From Eubacteriales bacterium (GTDB taxonomy: Bacteria; Bacillota; Clostridia; Oscillospirales; Butyricicoccaceae): 37,567 nucleotides of DNA. Location: assembly GCA_030540435.1 (NCBI GenBank), contig JAUNWG010000017.1:1-37567 (forward strand). The letters are read 5' to 3'. Shown in pieces: positions 1 to 7,540 of the stretch; the first letter of the stretch is position 1; every line of letters starts with the position of its first letter. A program made the translations under genes and the position numbers. The notes under the pieces were generated by a model. It made no database searches. It worked only from the letters and a program-made list of their open reading frames with translations, and had not been told where the DNA came from.

Positions 1-488
1 GCCCGGCAGGTATGGCTGTGGTCATCATCCGCGAGGACCTGATGGGCCATTACCGCGAAAATATGCCGGTCCTGCTGGACTACAAGCTGACCGCAGATAA
101 GAACAGCATGTACAACACACCTCCTACGTACTCCATCTACATGATGAAGCTGGTAGCAGAGTGGGTTGAACAGATGGGCGGCGTGGAAGCGATGGCAAAG
201 CTCGCTGACAAGCGTAGCACAATGCTGTACGACTACCTTGATTCCTCCACACTGTTTAAGGGCGCAGCGCAGAAGGCTTCCCGTTCCCGCATGAACGTTA
301 CCTTCCGCACCGGCGACGAAGAGCTGGATAAGAAGTTTATCAAGGAATCCATCGAGGCTGGCATGACCAACCTGAAGGGCCACCGTCTGGTCGGCGGTAT
401 GCGTGCATCCATCTATAACGCAATGCCGGTCGAGGGCGTGGAATACCTCATCGACTTCATGCAGAAGTTTGAAGCAAACAACAAGTAA
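1..488 (+). CDS. serC: Phosphoserine aminotransferase, 3' end only
   Basis: This is the C-terminal part (about 160 residues) of a PLP-dependent class V aminotransferase that converts 3-phosphohydroxypyruvate and glutamate to phosphoserine. The reading frame is open from the first base and the upstream codons read PAG before MAVVIIRED, matching the SerC segment GPAG-[LM]-[TA]-VVI-[VI]-RE. The N-terminus and PLP lysine therefore lie outside the window and the internal ATG at 12 is not the start. Downstream landmarks visible are YNTPPT(Y/F)SIYM and the C-terminal GHR-x-VGGMRASIYNA substrate phosphate-binding segment. serA follows after 71 bp, so the two steps of serine synthesis are adjacent and probably co-transcribed. 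Identification is firm. Confidence 0.95.
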   Translation, partial: PAGMAVVIIREDLMGHYRENMPVLLDYKLTADKNSMYNTPPTYSIYMMKLVAEWVEQMGGVEAMAKLADKRSTMLYDYLDSSTLFKGAAQKASRSRMNVTFRTGDEELDKKFIKESIEAGMTNLKGHRLVGGMRASIYNAMPVEGVEYLIDFMQKFEANNK

Positions 489-559
489 TTTTCCCATATA
501 TTTCCCTGCCATGTCTGCACCCGCGGGCATGGCGGTACTTTTAAAGGAGACGCTGACTT

Positions 560-1726
560 ATGTATCAGGTAAAGCTGTTTAATAAGATTTCCGAAGCAGG
601 CACCAGCCTGCTCGCCCCGGAGAAGTACACCTGCTCCGAGGAGTATACGGATTATGACGCCATTCTGGTCCGCTCTGCAAAGCTGCATGATCTGGAATTC
701 CCGAAGAATCTGAAATGTATCGCACGTGCAGGCGCAGGCGTCAACAACATCCCGCTTGACCGCTGCACGGAAAACGGTATTGTCGTATTCAACACCCCGG
801 GTGCAAACGCTAACGCAGTCAAGGAGCTGGTGCTGTGTGCACTGTTCCTGTCCTCCCGTAACATTGTCGGCGGTGCAAACTGGGCACAGACGCTGGCAGG
901 CAACGGCGACAAAATCGGCGCAATGGCAGAGAAGGGTAAGTCCAACTTTGCAGGCCCGGAAATCTCCGGCAAGACGCTGGGCGTGATCGGCCTTGGCGCC
1001 ATCGGCGTACTCGTTGCCAACGCTGCAATGGCGCTGGGCATGGAGGTCATCGGCTATGACCCGTATCTGTCGGTCAATGCCGCCCTCAAGATCAGCCGCG
1101 GCGTAAAATACACCGCCGATCTCAATGAGATCTTCACCGAGTCCGATTATATCACCGTGCATGTCCCGCTGATGGATTCCACCCGCGGCATTGTCAGCGC
1201 TGAGGGCATCAGCATGATGAAGGACGGCGTCCGCATCCTGAACTTTGCCCGTGACGGCCTGTGCGACGAGGATGCAGTCATTGCCGGTCTGGAATCCGGC
1301 AAGATCGCCGCTTATTGCTGCGACTTTGCTTCCGAAAAGATGCTGGCGCAGCCGAAGGCGCTGTGCCTGCCGCATCTGGGCGCTTCCACTCCGGAGAGCG
1401 AGGACAACTGCGCAAAAATGGCTGCCGAAGAGATCATCGACTATCTCGAAAACGGCACCATCCGCAATTCCGTCAACTTCCCGAACCTCAAGGTGCCGCG
1501 CGAAGCAAATATCCGTATTTGTATCATGCACCGCAACAGCCCGAACCTCATCGCAAAGTTGTCCTCCACGCTGGCAGACGGCGGCGTAAACATTGAGAAC
1601 ATGGGCAGCCGTCCGCGCGGCGAGGTGGCTTACACGATCATGGAGACCAACGACGAGCTGACCGACGCGACCAAGGCTGCACTCAAGGCAACCGACGGCG
1701 TCATCAAGTTCCGCATTATTGAGTAA
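560..1726 (+). CDS. serA: D-3-phosphoglycerate dehydrogenase with C-terminal ACT domain
   Basis: NAD-dependent enzyme that opens the serine pathway by oxidising 3-phosphoglycerate to 3-phosphohydroxypyruvate. The 388 residues show the split substrate-binding domain, a Rossmann GLGAIG at about 144-149 followed by an acidic GYDPY strand end, the conserved Arg in NFARDG, and the catalytic His in LPHLGAST near 270. An ACT domain (about 318-388, NIRICIMHRNSPNLIAKLSS onward) probably senses serine. This is the short SerA type common in Clostridia, without the intervening ASB domain. The start is supported by AAAGGAGA at 544-551. It lies directly after serC and ends in a strong terminator. Confidence 0.95.
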   Translation: MYQVKLFNKISEAGTSLLAPEKYTCSEEYTDYDAILVRSAKLHDLEFPKNLKCIARAGAGVNNIPLDRCTENGIVVFNTPGANANAVKELVLCALFLSSRNIVGGANWAQTLAGNGDKIGAMAEKGKSNFAGPEISGKTLGVIGLGAIGVLVANAAMALGMEVIGYDPYLSVNAALKISRGVKYTADLNEIFTESDYITVHVPLMDSTRGIVSAEGISMMKDGVRILNFARDGLCDEDAVIAGLESGKIAAYCCDFASEKMLAQPKALCLPHLGASTPESEDNCAKMAAEEIIDYLENGTIRNSVNFPNLKVPREANIRICIMHRNSPNLIAKLSSTLADGGVNIENMGSRPRGEVAYTIMETNDELTDATKAALKATDGVIKFRIIE

Positions 1727-1744
1727 ATTTTTCTATACAACGCA

Positions 1745-1777
1745 GCCCCCAGACTGACATGGTCTGGGGGCATTTTT
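1745..1777 (+). terminator. Intrinsic terminator of serC-serA
   Basis: A perfect 10-bp stem (1745-1754 with 1762-1771, GCCCCCAGAC / GTCTGGGGGC) with a 7-nt loop is followed by a short T-run at 1773-1777. It sits 18 bp after the serA stop and separates serA from the convergent lipoprotein gene. Confidence 0.9.
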
Positions 1778-1790
1778 ATGTATGTTGGAT

Positions 1791-2414
1791 TTATGCCGCA
1801 CTGCGTTTTTCCTGCACATACGCGCGAATGGAGGCTTCTAGCTCCTCCGCCTGCCATACGTCCTGTAAATCCGGGTCATTCTCGTTTTGCCAATTTACAA
1901 ATTGCGCTGTATCTCCGGACGTATCCAGGAGATATACGCCGCGATACATTCCTGTCACATAATAATACGTCCCATCTGTGCGGTACAGGTCATCCTCATC
2001 GGGTTCATACAGATAGATCAGCAATTCTTTATCTATCGGCAGCTCCGGCGCATAATCCGCAGTGCCTGCGTTTTCTGTTTTACCTTGTACACGTACAGCA
2101 ATCTGCCGCGTACCGCTATCCCCATACAGCACTTCGCTCACGGAAACCGTGTAATCGGTAAAGCTGCCCGGGTCGCCGCCATTTGACGGCGCGATGTAAA
2201 ATGGCTCCGATCGCTCCGTAACCACACCGCGGACGATCAGCGTGGACTGCGCTATCATATCCTCCTGCGTCATGGCAGGCAGCACGCTACCTGTTTGCTG
2301 TTCCGTCCTACTGCCCACCACGCTCTGTTCCGTCACTGCACGATCTCCGCATCCGGTAAGCAGGATGCCCAGCGCCATAATCCATATAAATGCGCCTATG
2401 ATACGTCCTTTCAT
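1791..2414 (-). CDS. Putative lipoprotein, function unknown
   Basis: 207 residues. The N-terminus is a lipoprotein signal peptide: positive MKGR, hydrophobic stretch, lipobox LLTGC with Cys near residue 22. The mature part begins with a low-complexity region, then a beta-rich domain (VRGVVTER..., DYTVSVSEVLYGD...IAVRVQG, ELLIYLYEPDEDDLYR, TYYYVTGMYRGVY) reminiscent of small OB-like exported domains. No family is recognised with confidence. The start has a good AGGAGGG site 8-9 nt upstream. It stands alone, convergent with serA, and its upstream region carries the promoter block shared with the SLH protein at 26.3 kb, so I infer control by the ECF sigma factor encoded at 27.4-27.9 kb. Confidence 0.8.
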   Translation of the reverse strand: MKGRIIGAFIWIMALGILLTGCGDRAVTEQSVVGSRTEQQTGSVLPAMTQEDMIAQSTLIVRGVVTERSEPFYIAPSNGGDPGSFTDYTVSVSEVLYGDSGTRQIAVRVQGKTENAGTADYAPELPIDKELLIYLYEPDEDDLYRTDGTYYYVTGMYRGVYLLDTSGDTAQFVNWQNENDPDLQDVWQAEELEASIRAYVQEKRSAA

Positions 2415-2449
2415 CGTGTTTGTCCCTCCTATTCTTGTTGTTCTATATA

Positions 2450-2500
2450 CTATAACGAAACCAACGCATCATTCTGGACACTTTTTTGAAAAATAATTTC
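2450..2500 (-). promoter_or_regulatory. ECF-like promoter, copy 1 (upstream of lipoprotein)
   Basis: Reading the minus strand, an A/T tract (2481-2500) is followed by TGTCCAGAA (2472-2480) as probable -35 and TTTCGTTA (2453-2460) as probable -10. The same arrangement occurs at 26429-26473 upstream of the SLH-domain gene. The match runs from an outer AATTTC/TTTTGAAAAA block through TTCTGGACA and TAACGAAA to GTTCTAT, while the sequence between the boxes is unrelated. That pattern fits a promoter rather than a duplicated gene end. Assignment to the local ECF sigma factor is inference. Confidence 0.6.
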
Positions 2501-2566
2501 AATTTTTTTGTTTTGTCAATGCGTACGACATCCGGTAATGGTTTTTGTATCCATTGCTGATATACG

Positions 2567-2608
2567 CAAAAAGCACCGCCCCATACGGCGTGCTGCCATA
2601 CAGGGCGG
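2567..2608 (-). terminator. Intrinsic terminator of the GntR-family gene
   Basis: On the minus strand a 14-bp stem (2595-2608 with 2576-2589, including three G-U pairs) is followed by GCTTTTT (T-run at 2567-2572). It sits 34 bp after the stop of the regulator gene. Confidence 0.8.
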
Positions 2609-2641
2609 GGTGAAGAGAAAAAATAAGGAGAGGATATTGTC

Positions 2642-3370
2642 TTACTTTTCGCGGATGCGAGTGACAGAGAAGTTGAACACTTCGCTGCGCAGATAATCGA
2701 CGGTATACAGCACCGGATTTCCGCGGGAATCGAAGTGCTGCTGCTCCATGCCAAGGATCTGCATGGTATTATCATCGCCCCGGAGCTGGGCTGCCAGCGG
2801 GTCATTGTACTGCGGGATCAGCAGATGCGCAGACGAGCGGCTGACAAAAATGCCCTTGCGCCGTTCAAAATACGTAAACAGGGAATCCGGCATATGCATC
2901 GGGTCCAGCTCATCTGCCAGATACACCGGGATATAATGCATGCTACAGCAAATCGGCGCGCCATTTTTTGCGCAGCGGGTGCGGTTGATATAAAAAACAT
3001 TGATGCCGGATTTTACGTTGAGTGCGGCTGCGATCTCATGGCTCGGAATCGTCAAACCGGTTGTATAGGTGCTTGGACCTTCTGCAATACCAGCCTGGCG
3101 GATCATGTCACTGACTGCGCATAGGCGAGTCAAATCATTTTCCATCTTGGCGGAAACCTCCATAAGGAACGTACCGACACCATGCTTGGAGTAGATGATG
3201 CCCTCACGGCGGAGCAGCTCCAGCGATGCACGCCAGGTCTCACGGCTGACACCGAATTTCTGCGCCATTTTCATCTCAGATGGCAGGCGGTCACCGGCTT
3301 TAAATTCGCCTTCCCGGCACATCATCAAAAATTCTTCCTTTGCACGCAGCGACGACGACATGCGTTTCAT
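2642..3370 (-). CDS. GntR-family transcriptional regulator with UTRA domain (HutC subfamily)
   Basis: 242 residues. The N-terminal winged helix spans about 5-70, with FKAGDRLPSEMKMAQKFGVS as the classic GntR pattern (helix-turn-helix, then the RREGIIYSKHGVGTFL wing). The rest (about 95-240) is a UTRA-type effector domain (VFYINRTRCAKNGAPICCSMHYIP, then the FERRKGIFV segment). In this subfamily the effector is usually a sugar phosphate, amino sugar or similar small metabolite; it cannot be read here. The start is supported by GGAGGGATGAG just upstream. The gene is divergent from ybaK across a 434-bp gap that contains two GTCTATAC sites, so autoregulation is likely. No obvious catabolic operon is adjacent, so its other targets are unknown. 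Confidence 0.85.
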   Translation of the reverse strand: MKRMSSSLRAKEEFLMMCREGEFKAGDRLPSEMKMAQKFGVSRETWRASLELLRREGIIYSKHGVGTFLMEVSAKMENDLTRLCAVSDMIRQAGIAEGPSTYTTGLTIPSHEIAAALNVKSGINVFYINRTRCAKNGAPICCSMHYIPVYLADELDPMHMPDSLFTYFERRKGIFVSRSSAHLLIPQYNDPLAAQLRGDDNTMQILGMEQQHFDSRGNPVLYTVDYLRSEVFNFSVTRIREK

Positions 3371-3387
3371 TTCTCATCCCTCCACTC

Positions 3388-3424
3388 GTCTATACATTCC
3401 AGATATAGGTATGGATGTCTATAC
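3388..3424. promoter_or_regulatory. Two HutC-type operators upstream of the GntR gene
   Basis: GTCTATAC occurs at 3388-3395 and again at 3417-3424, 29 bp apart. Both fit the HutC-subfamily half-symmetric pattern GT-N-TA-N-AC. They lie 18 and 47 bp upstream of the regulator start, over its likely promoter. A third fit, GTATATAC, is at 3639-3646. Binding by this regulator is inferred. Confidence 0.55.
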
Positions 3425-3755
3425 ACCTGTTGTTCGTTTGTCTATTCCAGTTGTCTGATTTTTGTTTCTCTGTTGTCTGCTTTTCTTTTGTTGAATACAG
3501 TATACCCCGTTACACAAAAAAAGTAAATTCGCATATTCCACAAATCGCAGACGCGTGCACGCATCATTTTTCTTATTTGCGTTCACGTGCACACATACCA
3601 TTTTCGCGTGCCCCTAGTGCACGCACAAATCCTTTTTTGTATATACCTTTCCGCGTGCAGCTTGTCTGATGCACGCATACAACTGCCTCTCCTGTTTATT
3701 CCTCTGCCCTTTCACAGCTAAGTGGTCTAATACTGGATTTTCCTGTTGTTTGGTG

Positions 3756-3761
3756 TATAAT
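3756..3761 (+). promoter_or_regulatory. Probable -10 element of ybaK
   Basis: A perfect TATAAT lies 44 bp before the ybaK start codon. The -35 region 17-18 bp upstream (around CTGGAT) is weak, so activator help is possible. Confidence 0.45.
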
Positions 3762-3804
3762 AGGTGTGTATTCCAATTCTGTTTTTCAATCGGAGGTTTT
3801 TCCT

Positions 3805-4293
3805 ATGGCAGAAGCCAAAACAAACGCCATGCGCATGTTGGACCGCGCAAAGATCCCGTACCAGCAGTATTCCTACGAATCCGACGGTGTCCATGTGGAC
3901 GGCATCACCGTCGCAGAAAAAATGGGGCAGCCGCTGGAGCGCGTGTACAAGACACTTGTCACTGTCGGCAAATCCGGCGGACACTTTGTTTTCGTCATTC
4001 CGGTCGCCGCCGAGCTTGATTTGAAAAAAGCTGCAAAGGCGGTCGGTGAAAAATCTGTCCAGATGATCCATGTAAAGGAGATCAACAAGCTGACCGGCTA
4101 TATCCGCGGCGGCTGCAGCCCGATCGGTATGAAAAAACAATTCCCAACCGTGCTCAGCCAGTCTGCACGCACACTTCCCACCGTCATTGTCTCCGGCGGC
4201 AGGATCGGTTTTCAGGTGGAGCTGGCGCCCGACGACCTGCTGCGGCTCATCCGCGGCAGCTACGGCGATATTGAAATGGCACAGCAGGCATAA
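3805..4293 (+). CDS. ybaK: Cys-tRNA(Pro) deacylase, YbaK/EbsC family
   Basis: Trans-editing hydrolase that removes Cys (or Ala) wrongly attached to tRNA(Pro). From the ATG at 3805 it has 162 residues, the usual length of the family. Family marks are TNAMRMLD at the N-terminus, YE-x-DG-x-HVDG, the K(T)LVT segment, the catalytic-site Lys in DLKKAAKAVGEK, and GY-x-RGG-x-SPIGMKK plus SGGRIGFQVEL near the end. The upstream in-frame codons from 3766 are excluded because CGGAGG (3791-3796) precedes 3805 at a proper distance. It is monocistronic, ending in a hairpin terminator. I prefer YbaK over ProX because of the GGCSPIG motif. Confidence 0.92.
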   Translation: MAEAKTNAMRMLDRAKIPYQQYSYESDGVHVDGITVAEKMGQPLERVYKTLVTVGKSGGHFVFVIPVAAELDLKKAAKAVGEKSVQMIHVKEINKLTGYIRGGCSPIGMKKQFPTVLSQSARTLPTVIVSGGRIGFQVELAPDDLLRLIRGSYGDIEMAQQA

Positions 4294-4346
4294 AATAAGA
4301 ACCTGCACACACGGGCAGGACACGCTGCCTATGCATACAGGTTCTG

Positions 4347-4369
4347 ACGCCTCCCGCGGGAGGCGTTTT
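4347..4369 (+). terminator. Terminator of ybaK
   Basis: A perfect 20-bp inverted repeat (4347-4366, ACGCCTCCCG / CGGGAGGCGT) is followed by TTTT. Just before it, GAACCTG and CAGGTTC (about 4301-4343) enclose an inner GGCAG/CTGCC pair, so the transcript end is doubly structured. Confidence 0.8.
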
Positions 4370-4371
4370 CG

Positions 4372-5700
4372 TTACTTTGTTTTATTCTTGTGCTTGCGGC
4401 CCCGAATGCGGCGGTACAGCCCCAGCAGGAACAGCAGTACCAGCATCAGCACGACTGCACCGATGACCACCGCAACGACCATGATGATGTTCCATGCGGC
4501 ATCCGGGATGCGGTCGGTTATCCCCTCTGCCGTGCCGCCGTCCTGTGTGACGAGCGCTGCACTGCCGGTATCCTCCGGCTCCTGTGCTGCGTTTTGCACG
4601 GGGAGCGTGACGCGGCGCAGCGGCTGGGAGCCGTCCAGACCGGTTGCCGCCGTATACGCTGCGCGGCTGTCGTCTGCGATCATGACTGCAAGCTGTGCGC
4701 CGTCCCCGGTCGCTTCACAGGTATACGTTAGCGCACTCGCATCCATGCCCTTCGGCAGGCGCAGTGTGATATCCTCCAGCGCGTCAGGGTCTATTTTATA
4801 CCCTGCCTTTTTTGCAGCCTTTTTCGCTGCCTTTGCATAGTCTGCTGCCGGAACGGTGACGCTGGAATATCCTTGCTCGGCATAATTGAACAGCGCCGTC
4901 GTATCCAGAAAAATGCCGTTCTTTACAGGGCAGTTTAAAACGGTTACAATGAAATCACCGCAGTCTGACTTCCCGCATGCGACAAAGGTATTGTGCGCGT
5001 TGGTTGTCCAACCGGTTTTTGCCGCATACACACGTGCATCATAAGTAGGGTCGTCCTGTTTGATCATGTTGACCTTTGTCCAGACCTGCCAGCCCTCTCC
5101 GATCACATTATCCGCCGGAAGCTGATAGCTGACCGCACTGGAATATTTGGCAAACTCCGGGTGCTGGTTTGCCGCGCGGGTAATGATCGCCATGTCATGG
5201 GCACAAGTATAATGCCCATCCGTATCCAATCCATTTGGATTGGCAAAATGGGTATTTGTACAGCCCAGCTCCGCGGCGCGCTGGTTCATCATCTCGACAA
5301 ACGAGGCGACGTCCCCGGCAACATACGCTGCTAGGATATTCGCCGCATCGTTGGCGGAATCCACCAGCATACAGTACATCAGCTCATCCACTGTCAGCTG
5401 CTCGTCCGGTACAAAGCCGACGCGAGTCGATTGCAGATCGACCGAATTGATCGCTTCCGCCGTCGCTACCGTCGATGCGTTCAAGTCACCCTTTTCTATG
5501 ACCAACAGCGCGGTCATAACCTTGGTGATCGACGCCATCGGCATCTGTTTGTATGCATCCTTTTCATATAAAACCTCGCCTGTCGCGGCATCCATCAGAC
5601 ACGCCGCGCCGGAATTAAGCGTTGGCGCAGCGGCAAGCGCAGACCCCCCGCTGCACAGCAAAATAGCTGTCAGCAGACACGCGATGATCCTTTTTCCCAT
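4372..5700 (-). CDS. D-alanyl-D-alanine carboxypeptidase (DacA/DacF type, PBP5 family)
   Basis: Penicillin-binding serine peptidase that trims the terminal D-Ala from peptidoglycan stem peptides. From the ATG at 5700 it has 442 residues: a Sec signal peptide ending near ALAAAP (residues 1-25), the catalytic S57-ITK-60, S115-A-N117 and K228-T-G230 motifs in normal order, a PBP5 C-terminal domain, and a hydrophobic helix (about 405-430) followed by RRIRGRKHKNKTK. The C-terminal anchor is a true transmembrane segment, not just an amphipathic helix. The start is chosen because GGGAG lies 8 nt upstream; the open frame extends far further 5' without signal. Promoter at 5768-5796. Vegetative DacA versus sporulation DacF cannot be separated. 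Confidence 0.92.
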   Translation of the reverse strand: MGKRIIACLLTAILLCSGGSALAAAPTLNSGAACLMDAATGEVLYEKDAYKQMPMASITKVMTALLVIEKGDLNASTVATAEAINSVDLQSTRVGFVPDEQLTVDELMYCMLVDSANDAANILAAYVAGDVASFVEMMNQRAAELGCTNTHFANPNGLDTDGHYTCAHDMAIITRAANQHPEFAKYSSAVSYQLPADNVIGEGWQVWTKVNMIKQDDPTYDARVYAAKTGWTTNAHNTFVACGKSDCGDFIVTVLNCPVKNGIFLDTTALFNYAEQGYSSVTVPAADYAKAAKKAAKKAGYKIDPDALEDITLRLPKGMDASALTYTCEATGDGAQLAVMIADDSRAAYTAATGLDGSQPLRRVTLPVQNAAQEPEDTGSAALVTQDGGTAEGITDRIPDAAWNIIMVVAVVIGAVVLMLVLLFLLGLYRRIRGRKHKNKTK

Positions 5701-5767
5701 TGGAATGACTCCCATCTTATGATTGATTTTCTGCTTCTGTATATTTTTACAAAGAAACACACGTATT

Positions 5768-5796
5768 ACTATACACCACATGATAAAAAATAACAA
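5768..5796 (-). promoter_or_regulatory. Sigma-A promoter of the carboxypeptidase gene
   Basis: Minus strand TTGTTA (5791-5796), 17-bp spacer, TATAGT (5768-5773). It gives a leader of about 60 nt before the start at 5700. Confidence 0.65.
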
Positions 5797-5844
5797 CCTT
5801 TGTGGTGGAAATTGGCATAAATTTATTGGAATGGAGGTTTTTTG

Positions 5845-6120
5845 GTGCATATTCTGCTTTTCTGGCTGCTCGCCGTCAACATCTGCGGCGCAGTTGCCGC
5901 GATTCATGACAAGCGCGCCGCGGTGCGCGGTGCATGGCGCGTGCCCGAACGCACGCTGTTTCTGTTCTGTATCTTCGGCGGCTGTCCGGGCGTGTACCTC
6001 GCCATGCGCGCCGTTCACCACAAGACCCATCACAGACGGTTTATGTGGGGCATCCCCATAATTTTTCTGATACAATGTGCAATCTGCGCCGCTTTGTGGT
6101 ATTATCATCCTATGATGTGA
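5845..6120 (+). CDS. DUF1294 small membrane protein
   Basis: 91 residues with a GTG start at 5845, preceded by GGAGG (5833-5837) at 7 nt; a TTG at 5842 is too close. It has the DUF1294 layout: an N-terminal membrane helix, MAxHDKRAAxxGxWRVPE with the conserved basic DK..A....RVPE motif, FxFGGxPGVYLAMRxxxHKTHHRRF, and a C-terminal membrane helix. The function of the family is unknown. It is divergent from the carboxypeptidase gene and sits 56 bp before pyrC, so the two may be co-transcribed. Confidence 0.85.
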   Translation: MHILLFWLLAVNICGAVAAIHDKRAAVRGAWRVPERTLFLFCIFGGCPGVYLAMRAVHHKTHHRRFMWGIPIIFLIQCAICAALWYYHPMM

Positions 6121-6176
6121 TGTGTGCGGACATGCATACCGCGTCTGAACCGAACAAAAAGAAGGAGGCTTCTGTT

Positions 6177-7451
6177 ATGCTGCTCATTCAAAACGGAACC
6201 GTACTCGACCCCTATACCGACACAAATAAAAAGCTGGATATCCTCGTCGGCGACGACGGGCTGATCCACCGCATCGCACCGCATATCGACGCTGTGGCAG
6301 GCGCACGCGTGCTGGATGCGTCAGGCTGCACGATCTCCCCCGGACTGGTGGATGTCCATGTACATTTCCGCGACCCGGGCCAGACCGAAAAGGAGGACAT
6401 CCTGACCGGCGCGGCGGCTGCGATCGCAGGTGGCTATACGACCGTTGTGTGCATGGCAAATACCAAGCCGGTATGCGACAACCTGCGCACGCTGGAATAT
6501 GTCCAGGACAAGGCGGAGCAGGTCCCGATCCATGTTTTGCAGGCCTGCGCCGTCACCCGTGAGCTGAAGGGCAAGGAACTCACAGACTTTGAAACGCTTC
6601 ACGCTGCCGGTGCGCCGGGCTTCACGGACGACGGCATCAATCTGACGAGCGGCAGGCTGTGTATGCAGGCGATGCAGCGCGCCAAAGCCCTCGGCGTCCC
6701 GCTGTCCTTCCATGAGGAAGACCCGGCCTATGTGCTGTCCCCCGGCGTAAACTACGGCAGTGAAGCCGCAGCAAAGTTCGGCGTGCTGGGTGCCATGCGT
6801 TCTTCCGAAGAGGAAATGATCGCCCGCGACATTGAGCTTGCGCTGCTGACCGGCGCGCGTGTTGCCTTCCAGCATGTCAGCTCGGGCCGTTCGGTCTCGC
6901 TTATTCGCGAGGGCAAGGCGCGCGGCGCGGACATCCACGCCGAGGCGACCCCGCACCATCTGAGCATGACAGAGGACGATGTGCTGATGTTCGGCGTCAA
7001 CGCGCGCATGAACCCGCCGCTGCGCACCGAGGCGGATCGGCAGGCGCTCATCGCCGGCCTGCTGGACGGCACCATCGACATGATCGCCACCGACCATGCG
7101 CCGCACACGGCGGAGCAGAAGAACAAGCCGTTTGCGCAGTCCATGTCGGGCATCACCGGTCTGGAGACGGCATTTTCCGTGTGCAATTCCGCACTGGTAC
7201 GCACCGGGCGCATCACCCCGATGCAGCTGATGCGCGCCATGAGCCAGAATCCGGCGGCGTTCTACGGCCTGACCGGCAAGGAGATCCGCGAGGGCAACCG
7301 CGCCGAGCTGATGCTGGCAGACTGGGATGCAGACGTCACGTACACCCAGTTCCGCTCCAAGTCCTACAACACACCGTTTGCCGGGCTGCCACTCACCGGC
7401 AAGGTGGTCGGCATCGTCTGCGGCACCTACTGCTCGGTCCCGGAATCGTAA
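6177..7451 (+). CDS. pyrC: Dihydroorotase, class I
   Basis: Zinc amidohydrolase of pyrimidine synthesis, interconverting carbamoyl-aspartate and dihydroorotate. 424 residues, the usual class I length. The metal and substrate ligands are all visible: H61-V-H63-F-R65-DPG, N95 region ANTKP, D151 in TDDG, H179 in SFHEED, H233 in FQHVS and D306-HAPH. The ATG at 6177 has AAGGAGG 7-8 nt upstream, so upstream in-frame codons are not part of the gene. No other pyr gene is adjacent. Confidence 0.96.
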   Translation: MLLIQNGTVLDPYTDTNKKLDILVGDDGLIHRIAPHIDAVAGARVLDASGCTISPGLVDVHVHFRDPGQTEKEDILTGAAAAIAGGYTTVVCMANTKPVCDNLRTLEYVQDKAEQVPIHVLQACAVTRELKGKELTDFETLHAAGAPGFTDDGINLTSGRLCMQAMQRAKALGVPLSFHEEDPAYVLSPGVNYGSEAAAKFGVLGAMRSSEEEMIARDIELALLTGARVAFQHVSSGRSVSLIREGKARGADIHAEATPHHLSMTEDDVLMFGVNARMNPPLRTEADRQALIAGLLDGTIDMIATDHAPHTAEQKNKPFAQSMSGITGLETAFSVCNSALVRTGRITPMQLMRAMSQNPAAFYGLTGKEIREGNRAELMLADWDADVTYTQFRSKSYNTPFAGLPLTGKVVGIVCGTYCSVPES

Positions 7452-7540
7452 TCCCGCTACAGGCAATCACGACCACCACTGAAGTGATGGTTTGCACCAG
7501 CCCTTCAGCGGTTGGGATATGTTCCGTTTTTAATGGTTGG

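Larger units (their letters stand above)
3371..3804. other. Divergent intergenic region with clustered GCGTGCA half-sites
   Basis: 434 bp with no credible gene. Besides the HutC-type sites, the stretch 3553-3676 holds four groups of GCGTGC/GCACGC half-sites: the palindrome GCGTGCACGC (3553-3562), CACGTGCAC (3584-3592), GCGTGC...GCACGC (3606-3611, 3619-3624) and GCGTGCA...TGCACGC (3653-3659, 3670-3676). T-rich spacers separate them. They could be binding sites for a second regulator or small hairpins; the sequence does not decide. Confidence 0.5.

Noticed and set aside
413..1531. 372-codon minus-strand open frame opposite serA
   Set aside because: Antisense to serA, with unusual amino-acid make-up and no start signal.
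3553..3676. CRISPR-like array from the repeated GCGTGCA elements
   Set aside because: Repeats are short, in mixed orientation and irregularly spaced; there are no equal spacers and no cas genes.
7452..7540. Terminator between pyrC and the epoxide hydrolase gene
   Set aside because: An 8-bp hairpin (ACCATCAC/GTGGTGGT on the minus strand) exists but has no T-run on either side.
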